A program made the translations under genes and the position numbers. The notes below the pieces were generated by a model. The model was not told the origin of the DNA. It saw only the letters and a list, made by a program, of their open reading frames with translations, and did no database searches. A DNA stretch of 7,358 bases from an uncultured Collinsella sp. (GTDB taxonomy: Bacteria > Actinomycetota > Coriobacteriia > Coriobacteriales > Coriobacteriaceae): assembly GCA_900765185.1 (NCBI GenBank), contig CAAFQT010000152.1:1-7358 (forward strand). The letters are read 5' to 3'. Below are positions 5,845 through 7,358 of this stretch, one piece after another. Numbering within the stretch: the first letter of the stretch is position 1; each line of letters opens with the position of its first letter.

Positions 5845-5887
5845 AAAAAACGGGCGAGGTCGACGCCATGCGCCAAACACCCGCCCG
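5845..5887 (-). terminator. Terminator-like hairpin just upstream of the LOG-family gene
   Basis: On the minus strand CGGGCG (5887-5882) pairs with CGCCCG (5856-5851). Three more pairs (GGT/ACC) follow past a one-base bulge, and six T residues (5850-5845) come directly after the stem. It lies 149 bases after the tgt stop and only 16 bases before the first codon of the LOG-family gene, with that gene's AGGAG immediately downstream. It may end tgt transcription or act as a leader attenuator. Confidence 0.65.
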
Positions 5888-6036
5888 AACATCAACTATT
5901 CGGTATGGTACCCACGATGCATCAAGCACTTGCAAGGCATCGGTCAGCGGTCGCGCAGACGGTGTTAGCAAACGTGATGACCGGCCAGCGCTCGCCCCTT
6001 GCCGTTGCCCACGCTCCGCAAGCGCCCGCGCCGCTC

Positions 6037-7176
<1,140 letters not shown>

Positions 7177-7185
7177 AAACTGGAA

Positions 7186-7219
7186 CTCCTTGGTTGCGGT
7201 TCATACGCAAACCATTATA
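7186..7219 (-). promoter_or_regulatory. Candidate -10 box and ribosome binding site of tgt
   Basis: A perfect TATAAT (7219-7214) lies 37 bases upstream of the tgt start codon, and AGGAG (7190-7186) lies between them. The -35 region at 16-18 bases spacing has no good TTGACA match. A start about 7 bases below the box would leave a leader of about 30 bases, too short for a riboswitch. Confidence 0.55.
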
Positions 7220-7271
7220 CGGGCAACCCGCAAGAAGCACCGACTCGACAGAAACTGGTGCAAAGGGGTCA

Positions 7272-7300
7272 TAGTCGTTTAAGAACGTCCCCAACGACTA
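7272..7300. repeat. Short inverted repeat upstream of tgt
   Basis: TAGTCGTT (7272-7279) and AACGACTA (7293-7300) form a perfect 8-bp stem around a 13-base loop. A short CTTTT follows on the plus strand. It could be a weak terminator for a gene beyond the window edge, or a small palindromic repeat. The rest of 7220-7358 shows no gene. Confidence 0.45.
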
Positions 7301-7358
7301 CTTTTCGCCAGCAGCGCAAACGCCGATGTTATGGCACCGACAGCGAAAACCCGCCAGA

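Noticed and set aside
5070..5876. Longer LOG-family protein starting at 5876
   Set aside because: The ATG lies in the loop of a terminator-like hairpin and has no good ribosome binding site, whereas 5828 has AGGAG at 5 bases.
7177..7219. preQ1 riboswitch in front of tgt
   Set aside because: The predicted leader is only about 30 bases and shows no pseudoknot-like arrangement.

Overview
The window looks like a chromosomal segment of a high-GC actinobacterium of the Coriobacteriia type; Collinsella or a close relative is my best guess. That rests on the gene set (DegV-family protein, LOG-family protein, tgt), strong GAGG-type ribosome binding sites and GC-rich housekeeping genes. It is an inference from style, not from any database match.

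Layout, left to right. Bases 1-692 hold the 3' part of a DegV-family fatty-acid-binding protein gene (+). It is followed by a 69-bp palindromic repeat (702-770) with a T-tract, a likely terminator. Bases 771-1297 have no convincing gene. They contain a roughly 230-bp element with 36-bp terminal inverted repeats (860-1089). Bases 1298-4281 (+) encode a large TOTE-type conflict-system protein: zinc-binding archaeo-eukaryotic primase domain, SF2 helicase and degenerate phospholipase-D-like tail. The gene is split by a -1 frameshift at an A5 tract (3220-3224). Its last codons and stop lie in a second copy of the 69-bp repeat (4262-4330), in the same orientation as the first. The primase-helicase gene is visibly less GC-rich than its neighbours.

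The remaining genes are on the minus strand. A RelB/DinJ-type antitoxin (4956-4657) and a YafQ/RelE-type toxin (4654-4346) form a compact operon. A perfect 16-bp inverted repeat and twin TATACT hexamers lie upstream of it. Next come a LOG-family (TIGR00730-like) Rossmann protein (5828-5070) with a terminator-like hairpin just before its ribosome binding site, and tgt, tRNA-guanine transglycosylase (7176-6037), with a TATAAT box upstream.

Functionally this is a small accessory insertion (conflict-system protein plus toxin-antitoxin pair) between ordinary chromosomal genes. The most notable points are the matching direct repeats bracketing the primase-helicase, the frameshift that separates its two helicase lobes, the second and longer inverted-repeat element beside it, and the operator-like palindrome of the toxin-antitoxin operon.
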